From Telmatactis stephensoni (lineage: Eukaryota > Cnidaria > Anthozoa > Actiniaria > Isophelliidae): a stretch of DNA of 64,000 bases. The notes below the pieces were generated by a model that saw only the letters and a list, made by a program, of their open reading frames with translations, had not been told where the DNA came from and did no database searches. This document shows positions 51,501 to 60,825 of the stretch, piece by piece; the first letter of the stretch is position 1, and each line of letters starts with the position of its first letter. Made by a program: the position numbers and the translations under genes. The stretch is from positions 1 to 64,000 of the forward strand of contig JALIZF010001247.1 in NCBI GenBank assembly GCA_029948255.1, read 5' to 3'.

Positions 51501-54500
51501 TAAATATGCACAAAGCATGCGCGATCGCACTTTTCGAATTTTTGGTCAGTGTCAATAATTATTTTAATAATTAAGAATTAAAAATGTGATCGAAAACAAC
51601 CTACTTTATGAAAGAAATAGAAAACTTGCCCCGTGTGTTGTGTACAGATTTAGAGCACTTGGTGATTGATCAGGGGTGCTTGCCATCTAAACTAATTCAT
51701 CCGGTTGGAAATTTGTTCGCCTTGGCAAATGGTAAAAAAAGAGTGAGAAACTTGACTTCTTTCGTGATCCGATCAATACCCGCGTGCCCTCTTAACCAAA
51801 TGTTTCTTAATTCAGTTCATTTCCCACCCATATTTTTTCAAATGTACTGTATGTGTACCATAATAGATAAATTTGGAACAGTAAATTAGGCGAATGGCGA
51901 ATGGCGAATACCTCAGCAAGACCATTGTGACTTCGCTGAGCAAGAATTGACTTTTCCCAAGTCATTTCTACTACAAATATTCTCAATTCTTACCTACCAC
52001 CTAAATGCTTCATACCTGTTTCATATATATCTCTATCAAATGACTTCCAGCCGTGTATCAACAGTGGTTGTCCAACGGTGTACAGACATTCATCAGTTGT
52101 ATCTATACTAGCAACTAATGGGGCTTTTGTTATCTTTATAAACGTGAATTGGTGTTCAAAAGAGTTTTCAAACAGGTTTGACCAGACACTGAGTGATACG
52201 TAGTAAATTCCTGCCAGTAATGAGAATGGTTTGATGGGGCACGTTATCCAAACGTTCGGGAAATTGTCTTTGCGCAAGAGGGGAGTGCAGTTACCAATGA
52301 TACCACCCTAAATTAAGGAATAAAATTGATTAGCATGATGAGAAAATTTGAGAATAATGAAAAACGTAGATTGCTGAGACCAATTTGAAGCGGTCGTTAT
52401 CGCCATGATTTGGGACATTCACTTCACAATGAAGTATCTCTCTCAAATCCAAATGTTGTACACGCGCTCATTACAGGATATACTCATATTGTCTGCCTGC
52501 AAATATACAGTAACGGCGTAACGTTTAGTCAATGGTCTACATTGTTAATGGTCTTAACTTACATCGGAAATTCTTGCCACTTGCAAATCATAACCAATTT
52601 TGTGGTCTTCGCTGCATATACTTTGTATTTGAAACTTAAGTTCGTTGTTTTCTAAACGGCTGTATTCTTTTGGGTTGCCCAAGCTACTATTAAAGTATCG
52701 GTATACTTTTAGGTGACGAACCACACAAAGAACTAGAAAAGAAATAGGCACGCTTGTAGAGTGATTTTCACCGGACTGTGAAATAGTTACTAAGCTAATA
52801 GACACTAATAGACTCTGCACCCATTGTTTTCTTTTGTTGCAATACAACTATTAGACACTATTAACTATTAGTAATTGTTTCACAGTCCGATGAAGATCAC
52901 TCAAATATTTCTTAGAAACTAACGGGAATTAAACTAGCGAGTGAACTAGTTTGGGCTGCGTCCTTGTATAAATTGTACAATAAAGATAGAATGAAAATAT
53001 GTAACACCGTAAAAAGAATTTTAAAAAGAATTAAAATATGCTAAGCGTTTTTTACGGTGCTGCAGATTTCCATTCATTAAATCCTATAATACTCCTTAGT
53101 TTGCTCTTGGTGTAAATGATTTGCACGACGCGAGGCAAGTCCCTCGGCTCGTACCTAAGGTAAGTTTTTATAAGCCAAGAGACAACAATACTAAAAGAGC
53201 GAAACTCGCGGATTGATGACCGAGCGATGAGCTTGGCGGTTGTTTTTAGTAACAGGAAGTTGACGCCATATCACGCGCGCAAGGCCCTTAAGTAATGTTT
53301 TTTTACGCGCGCGAATACGAACCGTTTCTACTCCGTGAATCAAATTTTATTGTTTGCGCGCGCGATGGCTTTAACTGCATGTTACTGAAAATAGCCAAGC
53401 ACATCGCGCAGAGACCAATACCAGTTTCGGTCTCTTAGTTATGGTATCTTGCATAGGCATATACTATTTTTCTCTATACACTTATTTTAAAAAAGTTGCC
53501 GCGGTTAAGAGCAACAAGCCTCAAGCCAAGACCAAAATGAGTGTTGGTTTTGTCAGTAATGTTTCAAATCAGCCTTGTTTCTAACTAATTACAAAATGTA
53601 AGCAGTTCACGTGCTTGTTAGTAGGTTCACTCAATTATGTTAATAACGAGACTGATTGAATACATTACCGGCATAAAACCAGTATTCATTTCAGTCTTGG
53701 TTTAACGCTTGTTGTTTTTGACTGCGACAACGTTTTTTGAAATAAATGTATATGCACTTTTGAACAAAGCCAAAAGTACTGAAATAGTGAAACCAGCCGT
53801 AGTCTTATGTTCACAAGAAGGATTGGGTCTCACTGAAATAATCATGGAAAATCAATGTTCAATATTTGCGTTTCTATCGATGAATCCTCGACGCACAATC
53901 AAGACTACTTTCATTAACTCACCTTTACGACAAGTTTCCCAACTTTTTTTGAAAGTAGGGCAACTTGGTCTGTGATGCCACCATCTTATTTTGATGCACT
54001 TGTTGTATGAAACACGTCTGTAAGTGAATGGCAACATACAACACTTCCCGGAAGTGGTCTTAATCACCCTCATACAAGGCCTGCTTTTCACTGAAATACA
54101 GTAATAATAATAACTGTTTTTTAATTGTCCATATCTTTTGGCGCTTGCGAACTAACTGGGGACACTATACTCTCATATCCAATTCCTCTACATTGAATAT
54201 TTCCGCACATCGCTCAACTCACATGTTAGTTTTGGTGAGAGAGAAAAAACGAAGAACCCGAAGAAAAAAACCTCGCGCGTGGCATGGTAGAGAACAACGC
54301 ATAAAAAATTAGTTCACATATGATCCGAACGCTTGAGCTGGGACTCGAACCCGGACCACAGCGGTGAAAGGACGGCGAACTAACCACTGGGCCAACCATG
54401 CCACCCAAAAGTACATGAAATGAGACATTCGCCTTCTGGCACACATGTCTACTACCTTTAGTATAACATTTTATATTGGATATTTTATGTCCTACGCTCA

Positions 54501-57500
54501 ATTTACATGTTTAGATTTTGCTAAGGAAGGATGGTAGAGAACAACAATCAAACAAACTCAGTTCACATGTCATCTGGCGCCCGAGGAACGAACGCCAGGA
54601 TCGCAGAGGTAAATGGTAAGCACTGTTTAGACCAACTATGCTAAGTAACCATCTTCTTACCTGAATAGTTCCGTTGGCTTAATGAAATGTTAGATACACT
54701 ATTCATGGCAGGAATAGATAGCTTTGCCAAATTTTCATGAACGAGCTGAACGTCCATAAATGATGTGTTTAATAACATTTTAACTGTGATGTGACCCGGG
54801 GTGCATAATGGCCTGAAAGCAGATATTTATATAAGGCAGCTCAACTAAAGAAACATCGGGAAAGGAAAGAGTGAGTCAAAACAAACAAAAAACAAACAAA
54901 CAAAAACAAAAGATCATCATAAACCAAATAGACAAACATGCAAACCAACAACCAATCAACCCGTGAAACAGAAAATCAGCCAAATTACCAATCAATCAAC
55001 CAACCAACCGATTACCAGTCAACCAGCCAACAAGCCAGTGGAACGAACGAACAAACAAACAAACAAACAATTACCAATCAAACAACCAATCAAACATGTA
55101 CAACCAACGACACAATTACCAACCGACTAACTAATGCAAGTGACAACCATTAAAAAACACCATATGAAAAACATATACTAACATGCTTAACCAACCAACC
55201 AACCAACTAGCAAACCAATCAGCCAACCAACCAACTAACCAACAAGCCAGCCAGCCAGACAACCAACCAACCAACCAACCAACCAACCAACCAACATCAC
55301 AACCAACCAATGAAATACCAACCAACTAGTGTAACCCAACCAACATGCATGCCTAAACCAACCATCAACCAACCAATTAAACCAACCAGCCAACCAATCA
55401 ACCACATACCAACCAACTAGTATAACCCACAACCAACCAAATTATTACAAGGAAACAATAAAAGGAAAAAGGATGCACAATAATACAAGGAAAATGATAT
55501 CAAAGTAAATGTACTTCATTACCTTACTTGCATACTTTGGGAATTCTCTGCCAAATTGATACCGCAAAGCTTACTCTGGTTTACAGCATTTTCGATCTTC
55601 ATATAGATTGAAACATATAATTGATAAAATAGATCCTAAACAATCCATTATATATAATCTAGAATGTCCTGGGAAGACTGGGATGTGCGCAATTAAGTTA
55701 CGTAATCTTATTTGTAACTTAAAGCGGGACTATGGTTGGTTTATGTGTCTCCTTATAATTCTTATTGAACATTTTTATAAATCTTTAGATATGTCAGCGA
55801 GGTCTTTCAGTTGTTTTTGTTTTTGTTATGTTTTGTCAATTTAGAAAAAAAGCAATACAATACTTAACAATTATTATATATTTTGAAGTAAATATTCAAG
55901 GCAAACAGTTCGATTTTCTCCTTACAAAAATTCAAAAGGTGCGCGCGCGGTCGAGCTCGCTCTGCTGACATCAGAGCTGTGCTCCGTTCTCTGATAAAGC
56001 ACAGCTTGTAGCCAGAGCGCGCGTATCGACAAGGGTATATAATAAAATACAATACAAAGAAATGCATAGAGCTGACGAATGTTTGGTTGAGAAGATGACG
56101 TCACTGACACCTCTAAAGATTCCTAGTAGTTTAGTACTGGAATATTAAGAAAATATTTTTACTAGTGATTTTTACTCCCTTTAGGAATAATTTGATGATA
56201 GTTTCAGCATCATAGTCCCGCTTTAATATTATTGTCCCAAGAGAGATAAGGTAAGAGAACGAATCGCGCGTATTAGGTCTTTGGACAATCATATGCCCTG
56301 TTTGATGCTATTTTTAGAGTGAATCTGATTGGTCGAGAGCGCGTGAGCTTTCGCATGACTTCAAGATCACAATGGCGGAAAAAGGGTGTATAACGTTTGT
56401 CAATAAAAGTTTAAACTTGAGAAAAAGGGCAAATTGAGTACATGCAAAAAAAAACACAAAAAAAAAAACAAAACAAAAAAAAAATCGGAAATGGTCTTGG
56501 TTAAGCCGAGATTAAGGTGACAAGGTTTTAACAATAGCATTCCAATATGCGCCTATCACTCTTGTAAAAGAGAGATGAAATTAAGGTTTGGAATGCGACA
56601 AAAACAACAAATTATATAAAAACAGATTAATAGACCCTTTGCAGGACCTGGTCACGTGACACATGTCATCAAATTATCAACTGTAATGACAACATTCAGA
56701 AATTGCATCTTTGAATTAGCTCTTTTACCAACTTTGAGCCTTTTTCGGTATATTGGAAACAATTTATGATTTTTTGAATTTGCTGTTTTTTACAAGGGTT
56801 TATATGAGCTTTACATTCCTTTCAAAAATTCTGTCTTTGGACCTTTACCATCAAAAACACTAAAAATCATGGAAAAGGCTAATTTCAATGTGCTCTCTTT
56901 CTAATGCTGAGAGGAGAGTAAAAATGAGCGCACCGTCGAGCTCAAGTTTATCAGTTACTCAAATTACGTACTGTCACGATTTATCAACGTAAAATATGGT
57001 CGCTTTACTTTGCTTAGCTTTGCTATGCTTTGCTTTGCTTTGCTGTCCATTTTGTCATCAGAACTCTGATATATGAGTGTGTCTTGGTCACGTGACCAGC
57101 TTCTGCAAAGGGCCTATTAACCCGTTTCATGTTCAGAAAACTGTCTAGAAAAGTTTGATCACACACCGAATCTTTTAACTTTTTGAATAGCTGAATGAAT
57201 TCCAGAGAACGGTTGTTAAACATCTTGGTGGTACGGTTGAACACGTCGTCGATCTCCATCCAGAACTCAATAGGTTGAACTAAAAAAAAATATGAATGCT
57301 GTAAGAAGACGCGTATGTCAAGGGATTTAAAAGGATTTTTCGTTTACGACTGGCGAGCATCGCCTACCTCAATGTAAGGAAATTGGTACTTACTATATTT
57401 GGAGGTTGAAATAATTTTTATGCAAAATGTGATTTTCTCCTCAAAATTCTTTCAAACTTACAGGTAATCGAGTGAAATAATATTTATTGTAAAGTCAATC

Positions 57501-59151
57501 ATCTTGGTTTGTGACCCTAAAAGGACTGCATTCAAAACGAATGACTCATCTTTCCCGTCGTTGAACTTAGTTTCGAATTAAGTTAAAATAAATTGCATGT
57601 ATTTTCTATGGCGTGAAATAAAATAGTTATACAATGAGTTTCTCGTGGCAGGCCGTGGATATCCCAGTCATCACTTGTATTTTTACACTCAACTAAAGGC
57701 TTGTGGGACATTCTACGGTATACCACTCGAAACCATTGTATAACTAGTATCATGAAGTATTTAATTTTCTATGCATTCTCATTATTATACTCACCTTTGA
57801 GTTTATACAAATTGAAGTACTCGCCAGTTCCTCCAAGGCCGTTTCCACAAACACACCTGCTGGGTTTAGGTCTGTGTGTACATCCGTATGGAATGGTGGG
57901 AGCACCACTGTTTTTGCAAACACTAGTATCGTTACGGCAATAATGTGTCTTTGTAAATACAGAAGTATAGTTTTTTATGCCATAACATGCCGTGTTTTTT
58001 AACCCAAAGAAGGGAAATCCTCTCCCGGCTGCAGCTTTTGCACACTGATGAATTTTGTCCTTCGGAGGATGTTTTTGGTTAAGTATCTGATCAGTTCCTT
58101 CAAGTAACTCCACTGGTTTACTTGGAATGTTATAGCAGTAGCTGTTTCCGTCTTCCGCAAAAATGTCTTCCCACGTAACTAGGACAATGAAAGCATATAT
58201 TAAATCAAGAGACCATAATACTAAGAGAGCGAAACTCAGTATTGATATATGTCCGATGATCGAGGCGACTAATTAAGGCTATTTTTAGTAACTTCGCCAA
58301 CGCGCGCGCAGAATTTGATTGCCAAAAGAAAACGACCCCGTCCGGGCGCGCGCAAAGTAAATTCCTGCTATATAGCCGTCTATCCTCTGGGCAACTGCAT
58401 GGCAAAGCGTTTTAGCACTAAATTTAGATGTGCTAGCCCAACTTTTGAATCCCTGAGCCTTTGTGTATAACTAGCCTGCACTTTTGGGGGGTATGGAGAT
58501 TTGGAATTCTTGTGGAATAATTACGGACGAGATTTGGAGCTCCAAATCTCGCGCGTCCCTAATTATATTTTATTCCACAGAAATTCCAAATCTCCAATTA
58601 AGCCCTAAAACTGAGAACATCTGCTTTGCAGGCTAGTGTATATATAACGTCTTCTGATTGGTCTATATATTTAATCCCAGAAAACTGGAAAGCGTCGAGA
58701 AAATACACATTTCATTTCATAGATAATAATTTAGTAATTAGTACAGAAGAGCCACCATGTGGAGTACTAATAAACCATTATTATTATTTATTATATTATT
58801 ATTATAACAAACAGGTTATAACTAAAAAGGTTACTTCATAGTGAAGAAACAAAAGAAAAGTTGTATTTAGCTGGTTCACTTTAATATGCCACTTTGGATA
58901 CCCTGGGCGCCAGATTCTTCATAAATAATTATTCAAGAAACTATACACGAACTAAAGCTCTAGCAGCTGAGTATAATTTTGAAAAATGATATGCAAACCG
59001 AGTTTAAAAAATTCAAATTCTCACTGTCTAAATTAAAATTACCTTCTACTTTCTTGAAGTGCTTGTACCCACAGTTCCAAACGTTAGAGGATTTATTCAA
59101 AAATACTTGCATGGTAAAAATTAAGACGAAGGTGTACACTGATGAATGCAT
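32236..59151 (-). CDS. Polycystin-1-like receptor/cation channel, copy 2 (20 coding exons)
   Basis: Tandem paralog of the gene at 3928-23332. Exons in sense order: 59043-59151, 57795-58178, 57122-57279, 55523-55635, 54661-54812, 53923-54090, 52563-52732, 52016-52307, 50804-51095, 50351-50511, 49661-50136, 49276-49437, 48947-49072, 43725-43934, 43017-43238, 40897-42453, 40597-40821, 38590-39975, 38148-38322, 32236-33563. They total 7866 nt (2621 residues). Every exon-length difference from copy 1 is a multiple of three (-6, +15, -3, -6, -3), so the frame is kept. The gene is longer (26.9 against 19.4 kb) because introns took insertions: a BEL/Pao element between exons 13 and 14 and a CACTA-like element between exons 19 and 20. 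Both are intronic and should not disrupt the protein. The membrane half is about 95-98% identical to copy 1 by eye; the FN2 exon and the start of exon 8 are far more different. Confidence 0.88.
33880..34300. repeat. Subterminal tandem repeat, ~180-bp period
   Basis: Over two copies of a unit containing GTATTCGGACTTGCATATG and GACTTGAGATRTTATCATA, inside the left end of the CACTA-like element. Third copy degenerate. Confidence 0.75.
34700..35425. repeat. Tandem repeat, ~280-bp period, 2.5 copies
   Basis: Copies start near 34712, 34997 and 35274 with GCAAGCACTCCACATTGCAG (third copy partial) and share CTCATGGTCACTCC and CAAATTACAAAGATCATGCA. Internal to the CACTA-like element. Confidence 0.78.
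37210..37590. repeat. Subterminal tandem repeat, 73-bp period, ~5 copies
   Basis: Unit contains GAAGACGTCAGGGATGTCTA followed by GTATTCAGGAATATTCGTAA. The GAATATTC palindrome recurs, as it does at the left end of the element; such subterminal arrays bind transposase in this group. Confidence 0.82.
38590..39975 (-). CDS. Copy 2 exon 18: PLAT domain and TM2-TM6
   Basis: 462 codons, same length and phases as copy 1. It keeps all PLAT strands and five hydrophobic segments. Differences are few (I/V and H/Y in the PLAT, FPE to LSE in a loop, V to A at the last residue). Confidence 0.88.
40151..40290. mobile_element. MITE with TAATAGGCC... termini (unit 2 intron 17)
   Basis: Counterpart of 7785-7924; here the left end reads TAATAGGCCCTTTGCGGCA, closer to perfect complementarity. 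Confidence 0.7.
40897..42453 (-). CDS. Copy 2 exon 16: Cys-rich region and first half of GPS
   Basis: 519 codons. It keeps the cysteines, the RKRKRS and RSRRE basic sites, and the GPS half [17 protein letters not shown]. Substitutions include A to P and P to R near its start, Y to D, and T to P in the Pro/Thr linker. The Gly run before RKRKRS is five (KEGGGGG) rather than four. Confidence 0.85.
44246..44472 (+). repeat. 5' LTR of BEL/Pao element
   Basis: 227 bp, TG...CA ends, identical by eye to 48324-48550. It contains AATAAAG near its end (possible polyadenylation signal). Confidence 0.92.
44692..48219 (+). CDS. BEL/Pao pol fragment: RT, RNase H, integrase
   Basis: The frame is open from the rearrangement point (about 44692); the first Met of the uninterrupted conserved part is at 45076. 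It starts with a Cys cluster (CTPRCGGCKCGKC) upstream of RT. RT motifs: GDVKKMYHT and YMDDIVDS. RNase H: FSDGSDHSYGA, IELCGAVLS and VDSQIVHG. Integrase: an HHCC zinc site (HRRGHYG...CVTC) and D, D, E in TAIDLFGPF, YSDNGPQL and YNGISEALVRS, then the C-terminal WKRWTRDYFPSLL domain typical of Pao. Intact to its stop, but without gag and protease it is not autonomous. Confidence 0.93.
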   Translation, partial: KEKSCENLLLLKNRFGRCVGGAHPSIKESTRKPTLDAVKTHYLKGVKIDDFYNIENLGINCTPRCGGCKCGKCAPGTKDYTLKEERELKLIESGLQFNEQENSWIAEYPWIKDPNSLPNNRNAALRRLMTTERRLVRNPEHAKVYQAQIEDMVERGVARRLTQEELDNYKGPMHYISHHDVLKPDSKSTPVRIVFNSSANYMGHVLNEYWAKGPDLLNNLLGILIRFRENEIGFIGDVKKMYHTVKTKTIEQHTHRFLWRDMNPHRDPDTYVIQRVSFGDKPSGTIATMAMRKTAEMGGKDHPQATEIILNNSYMDDIVDSVEGKDQAKSITNEIERVLIKGGFKIKGWFFSYDMVTDERTLAPNEHTSSTEKVLGVTWCIDKDQFRFKANLPSGIIAATLTKRIILSQINRVYDPLGLASPVTVRAKILMRRLWATEENLDWDDPIPEKQKHNWLELFQDLRNMDLVLFPRSLKPSDAIGPPCLIIFSDGSDHSYGACAYVRWKLPGENYDVRLVMSKNRLSPNRKISIDRIELCGAVLSKRLKNFLQKESRYQFAKCYHIVDSQIVHGMIQKESYGFNTFAATRIGEIQEGTDAKDWYWIESGQNIADWITRGKKPNEIDINSDWQKGPKFLRLPETEWPISKEITKQELPDKLKTALTTSTAIKDTLASRINIDKYSDYVKLLRVTSRVLSVYERNPTASLRNATKTLTPHDITKAETFWIRESQKGIASDVKKGKFKRLSPKIRDDGIFIIGSRARNWVHISYDKGEVILLPREHRFARLYAEYIHRRGHYGVSTTVSKIRLRFWIPQIHRMVKSIKYNCVTCKILDKIPSNQVMGGLPEERLKPSPPWYNTAIDLFGPFKIKDEVKKRTTGKCYGVLFNCMSSRAIHLDLAADYSKEKFLLVLRRFASLRGYPAKLYSDNGPQLVAANEELQNLTKGWNLEELKEYGIVEGLKWEFTPADAPWYNGISEALVRSVKRAITAAIGQNVMTFSELQTVLFEVANLANERPIGRHPTSPEDGAYLCPNDLLLGRSSSRVPSGPFQESTNPRHRFDFVQTIINSFWKRWTRDYFPSLLIQTKWHTSHRNVQVNDIVLIQDSNQTRGNWKIGRVITANPGKDGKVRKVQLQYKNPKPNESVRSYTGHGFVTVDRPVQRLVVLVPSEEESSTVKKQ
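48324..48550 (+). repeat. 3' LTR of BEL/Pao element
   Basis: 227 bp, preceded by the purine-rich GAGGCGAGGTGGAG that serves as polypurine tract. Followed by the AGTAC target duplication. Confidence 0.92.
48738..48925 (-). mobile_element. tRNA-derived SINE (unit 2 intron 13)
   Basis: Counterpart of 12034-12235. Confidence 0.7.
50665..50795. repeat. (GGTT/GGTC)n and (TTTG)n tract (unit 2 intron 9)
   Basis: Counterpart of 13985-14125. Confidence 0.82.
52016..52307 (-). CDS. Copy 2 exon 8: REJ-type segment with rewritten start
   Basis: 292 nt, 6 nt shorter than in copy 1. It begins GGIIGNCTPLLRKDNFPN; about half of the first 34 positions differ from copy 1, and one Cys (PLSC in copy 1) is lost. 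From [13 protein letters not shown] onward the two copies match closely. Phases are unchanged, so it is a working exon, not decay. Confidence 0.68.
52759..52902. mobile_element. MITE, GAGTGAT...GTGAAA family (unit 2 intron 6)
   Basis: 144 bp absent from unit 1. Terminal repeats GAGTGATTTTCACCGGACTG and its imperfect complement at the other end (CAGTCCGATGAAGATCACTC), with inner CTAATAGACACTAATAG/CTATTAGACACTATTA pairing. Confidence 0.8.
53923..54090 (-). CDS. Copy 2 exon 6: diverged fibronectin type II domain
   Basis: 168 nt, 15 nt longer than in copy 1 but with the same phases. The core reads CCMLPFTYRRVSYNKC, then a Trp/His/Arg-rich insertion, S-C, and S-W-E-T-C. The four FN2 cysteines are kept, but the Trp-Cys pair of copy 1 becomes Ser-Cys and about 20 of some 51 aligned residues change. 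Introns and most other exons of the copies are nearly identical, so this module has changed unusually fast or has a different history. Confidence 0.75.
54224..54413 (-). mobile_element. tRNA-derived SINE (unit 2 intron 5)
   Basis: Counterpart of 18095-18292, with box B GGGTTCGAGTCCCAGC closer to consensus; a partial copy follows at 54506-54610. Confidence 0.8.
54930..55440. repeat. (CAAC/ACCA)n low-complexity array (unit 2 intron 4)
   Basis: Counterpart of 19098-19640. Confidence 0.85.
55720..56225. mobile_element. MITE with TAAAGCGGGACTATG termini (unit 2 intron 3)
   Basis: Counterpart of 19899-20400, same ends. Confidence 0.72.
56627..57120. mobile_element. TTAA-flanked MITE abutting exon 3 (unit 2)
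   Basis: Counterpart of 20787-21299 with the same ends and a shorter GCTTT array (57005-57045). Confidence 0.65.
57795..58178 (-). CDS. Copy 2 exon 2: Cys-rich WSC-like domain
   Basis: 384 nt, two codons shorter than copy 1 (CRNDTSVCKN). All cysteines are kept. Phase 1 in and out; acceptor and donor unchanged. Confidence 0.65.
58471..58636. mobile_element. Hairpin MITE, CTAGCCTGCA termini (unit 2 intron 1)
   Basis: Counterpart of 22656-22821, essentially identical. Confidence 0.75.
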
Positions 59152-59161
59152 CGTGCAAGAA
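59043..59161 (-). CDS. Copy 2 exon 1: signal peptide
   Basis: The acceptor ends at 59162 and the ATG at 59151 follows after 10 nt, as in copy 1. The leader is identical; the exon end reads KHFKKVE. Donor GAAG/GTAATT leaves one base. Confidence 0.75.
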
Positions 59162-59199
59162 CTAAATTAAAAGCAATAAAAGAAATGATTGGTTTCTTT

Positions 59200-59476
59200 A
59201 CTTAAAGGTGCGGCAATGCGGGTAACAAACTAGTGCAACACTTTGTGCAACATTGTTGCGTTGGAAGCTGCAGAGCAATTGTTGCTCGTTACCACCCCCC
59301 GTGCAACGGACACGACAAATTTTCTTTTTTCCACGAAGTAGAAGCATTTTTCTGCTTTTTGCGACAAAGAAAATGTGTTGCACACCAGGTCTAACATTTG
59401 CTCTGCAACTTGTAACGCAACAATGTTATGCGAAATGTTGCACGATTTTGTTGCCCGTGTTACCGCAACTTAAAGT
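59200..59476. mobile_element. MITE just upstream of exon 1 (unit 2)
   Basis: Counterpart of 23381-23657. Confidence 0.72.
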
Positions 59477-59551
59477 GCTACTTTGATCAAACATCGGTGA
59501 AATTTTATTTAGTAGAAACTTCGTGAACTAAATCTTCAAGGGTCTATTGCA

Positions 59552-59927
59552 TGATCACCAGTTAAAATATCGTTTTGGTATTCAAAAGGGAAGTACTAGA
59601 TTTTTAGCGTTCTTTTTAGGTGTCAGTGACGTCATCAACTCGACTCATGTATTTTGCAATTAAAATATCTCCGTGTAATTTTGTAATTTTGTAATTCAAT
59701 TGAAGATCACTGGCCATGCAGTTAATCCTTGACACAACCGCAAGAAAACTCTTTTAAGGAAAATTATTAGAGCAAAAATGAATAGCATAATGCAAGTCAT
59801 AAAATATAAAGAAATGTATGGAGTAAATCCATGAGTTTAGTCGATGACGTCACTGACACCTAAAAAGAAGGCTAAAAATCTAGTACTTCCCTTTTGAATA
59901 CCAAAAAGATATTTTAACTGGTGATCA
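59552..59927. mobile_element. Foldback element with ~95-bp inverted ends (unit 2)
   Basis: Counterpart of 23733-24097; slightly longer by a GTAATTTT repeat. Confidence 0.8.
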
Positions 59928-60539
59928 AGGTGATTCCATTGTTTTGCATCGCGCAAACTAACTGCGCACGATTCTGTATCTCATGAGAACGCGCGTTTTG
60001 TCAACAATTAAAATCGATGGTAAATTTGTAATTTGTAATGAATTTTAATTATCAACAGAGCAAAAGTCTTTTGTTTAATTTGTCCCCCAGATTGAGCTGC
60101 TCTGACGTCACGTGCAAGGGGTCGATATTTGCTTTACTCTTTGCAAAGGCAGGAAATCAACATGAATTAGTAAGTTGCCATATAATACCAGCTGCTGTAA
60201 CGCAAAAACGACAACGATGATCGACGCTTTTTCTACTTTTTTGAAAATCCCAACTGTTATGTACCCTTGTTGTGAGTTTCAAAGAATTCATTTTTTTCTG
60301 TTTTCTTATGGAATCCCCTTAAATTTAGAAGTCGTTCAGCGTACAACCTGAATGGTTAGCTTGCGATGAAGCACTGATTGATTCAACCAAGTTGGAAGCC
60401 GGCAAATTCTGTAATCTGGAATTTTAAAGAATAAATGGCACCAGTAATGTTCGGAAAAAATCCAAACTCCTTTGATCTGTGGCTAGTTGTATGAGCTTAA
60501 ATAAACAAGCTAGTGCCAGGTGTTAGGCCTACTCCGGGC

Positions 60540-60825
60540 CCTAAAATCGCCTAATATCGCGTAATATCGCCCAAGATTGCCCAAGATCGCTCAATATCGC
60601 CCAAGAGTGCCTAAGAGCGCCAACTGGAAATGGCTAAAATTTCCCAATATTGCCTAAGATCGCCCGCAAGATCGCCCAAGATCGCCCAAGATCGCTCAAT
60701 ATTGCCTAAGAGCGCCAACTCGAAATGGCTAAAATTTCCCAATATCGCCTAAGATCGCCTAAGGTCGCCTAAGATCGCCTAATTAAGATCGCCCAAGATC
60801 GCCCAAAATACCGGCGATTTTAGGG
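60540..60825. repeat. Minisatellite of ~10-11 bp units (unit 2)
   Basis: Same repeat as 24742-24965 with expanded CGCCCAAGAT runs. Confidence 0.78.
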
